Positions 6,583 through 6,980 of a DNA stretch of 6,980 bases are shown here, piece after piece. Location: NCBI GenBank assembly GCA_017548245.1, contig JAFYMU010000004.1, forward strand, positions 1-6,980, written 5' to 3'. Under the pieces are notes generated by a model that saw only the letters and a program-made list of their open reading frames with translations, did not search any database and was not told where the DNA came from. The translations under genes were made by a program, and so were the position numbers. This stretch comes from Kiritimatiellia bacterium. Lineage in GTDB: Bacteria > Verrucomicrobiota > Kiritimatiellia > RFP12 > DVOR01. The first letter of the stretch is position 1. Each line of letters starts with the position of its first letter.

Positions 6583-6642
6583 CACGCGAGCAACCCGTGC
6601 CGCACACGCATACTTTTGTAGGCTAATGTGGGCACATGCGAA

Positions 6643-6683
6643 TGGGGGCATACGCCGCCCCATGGGAGTGACCCTTGCCCCCA
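6643..6683. repeat. Inverted repeat TGGGGGCA / TGCCCCCA
   Basis: TGGGGGCA at 6643-6650 is exactly complementary in reverse to TGCCCCCA at 6676-6683, with a 25-base spacer. No T run follows on either strand, so a terminator is unlikely. Confidence 0.55.
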
Positions 6684-6744
6684 CGAAAGCGCAGGGCGTC
6701 ATCCAAGGGTGCTGTTGCGCCTTGCTGAGTAGGTGAACAAACGA

Positions 6745-6759
6745 CGGGGTTGCACCCCG
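6745..6759. repeat. Short GC hairpin CGGGGT-TGC-ACCCCG
   Basis: A perfect 6-base stem (6745-6750 with 6754-6759) closes a 3-base loop. A second CCCCG at 6762-6766 could compete for the same left arm. Confidence 0.5.
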
Positions 6760-6794
6760 AACCCCGCTTGCACGTTTCTGTGTGCCAGCGCGTC

Positions 6795-6822
6795 CCTTGC
6801 TCTCTTCTCGTGCAGAGCAAGG
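6795..6822. repeat. Inverted repeat CCTTGCTCT / AGAGCAAGG
   Basis: A perfect 9-base stem (6795-6803 with 6814-6822) with a 10-base loop. There is no T tract on either side on either strand. It is part of the hairpin-rich stretch. Confidence 0.6.
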
Positions 6823-6912
6823 TGCAGTCGAGTATCTTCAGGCCGCCCTCGCCTCACCTCAAGCCTCTGCTACGCCCCGCGTCATCCCCAGCGATTCACG
6901 CTCTTCCTCTTG

Positions 6913-6964
6913 GCCCTGAAAGGGCGACAGATTACAGACGGGGGCAAGCAACGCGCAGCCCCCG
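6913..6964. repeat. Two-hairpin module, possible dispersed intergenic repeat
   Basis: Two adjacent hairpins. The first pairs CGGGGGC (6939-6945) with GCCCCCG (6958-6964) around a 12-base loop. The second pairs GCCCT (6913-6917) with AGGGC (6921-6925) around GAA. A 13-base link separates them, reading TCTGTAATCTGTC on the minus strand. From memory, a G-run hairpin, a short CTGTCG-type link and a second GCCC hairpin recur between genes in Bacteroidota and the Verrucomicrobia-Planctomycetes group; this was not checked. Confidence 0.45.
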
Positions 6965-6980
6965 GTCACGGGTCCCACAA

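Larger units (their letters stand above)
6583..6980. other. Intergenic region without a gene, rich in inverted repeats
   Basis: About 400 bases upstream of the nadE promoter. No frame here looks like a protein: the longest opens at TTG (6820), has low-complexity, basic content and no motif, and overlaps the promoter-proximal DNA. No tRNA, rRNA or recognised small RNA pattern was found. Instead there are several GC-rich hairpins (listed separately). The next gene to the right lies outside the window. The stretch may be a dispersed intergenic repeat or remnant. Confidence 0.6.

Noticed and set aside
6534..6635. N-terminal extension of nadE from a GTG at 6635, which would add a hydrophobic segment like a membrane anchor
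   Set aside because: The extension runs through the perfect extended -10 promoter at 6574-6582, and the ATG at 6533 has a ribosome binding site and starts at the normal domain edge. The hydrophobic stretch is just translated promoter DNA.
6623..6820. A 65-codon minus-strand frame in the right-hand region
   Set aside because: It starts at TTG, has no ribosome binding site, no domain and repeat-derived composition, and ends inside the nadE upstream DNA.
6795..6822. 9-bp hairpin as a rho-independent terminator
   Set aside because: No T tract follows on either strand and no gene end is nearby within the window.
1..6980. CRISPR array, insertion sequence, tRNA or phage genes
   Set aside because: No regularly spaced repeats, transposase motifs, tRNA-like cloverleaf or phage proteins were seen.

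Overview
The window carries six protein-coding genes, all read on the minus strand, so transcription runs from the right end to the left. About 350 bases at the right end hold no gene. In transcription order the genes are: nadE (NAD+ synthase, 6533 to 4743); a small membrane sugar-phosphate transferase (4737 to 4219); a CPBP/CAAX-type intramembrane protease of the exosortase-associated kind (4199 to 3480); the small and large subunits of an NfnAB-type transhydrogenase, also annotated as the SudB/GltA pair (3428 to 2574 and 2558 to 1065); and murE, which is cut by the left edge (941 to 1). murE has no complete reading frame inside the window and is easily missed. It is read through to the left edge and stops just as the conserved VDYAHTPD motif begins.

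The layout suggests three transcription units. nadE, the sugar transferase and the protease are 5 and 19 bases apart and probably form one operon behind an extended -10 promoter at 6574-6582. nfnA and nfnB are 15 bases apart behind a similar extended -10 promoter at 3465-3473, which sits in the short gap after the protease gene. A 10-bp inverted repeat with a T/C-rich tail at 1005-1039 follows nfnB and could end that unit. murE follows it with a poorly defined start.

The organism looks like an anaerobic or microaerobic bacterium of moderately high GC. Nfn-type electron bifurcation, a protease resembling the PEP-CTERM/exosortase-associated CAAX family, a murein pathway and hairpin-rich intergenic DNA together fit the Verrucomicrobiota/Kiritimatiellota/Lentisphaerota group. 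This placement is an inference from gene content; there is no rRNA or other marker in the window.

The genes cover housekeeping (NAD+ and peptidoglycan), redox balance (NADH, NADPH and ferredoxin) and envelope or exopolysaccharide work (sugar transferase and protease). No wholly new system is evident. The points most worth a second look are: NAD+ synthase appears to have lost the cysteine nucleophile of its glutaminase domain; murE has a short N-terminus, with a plausible missing N-terminus in another frame next to a small imperfect duplication; and the right-hand intergenic DNA has a two-hairpin module that may be a dispersed repeat.
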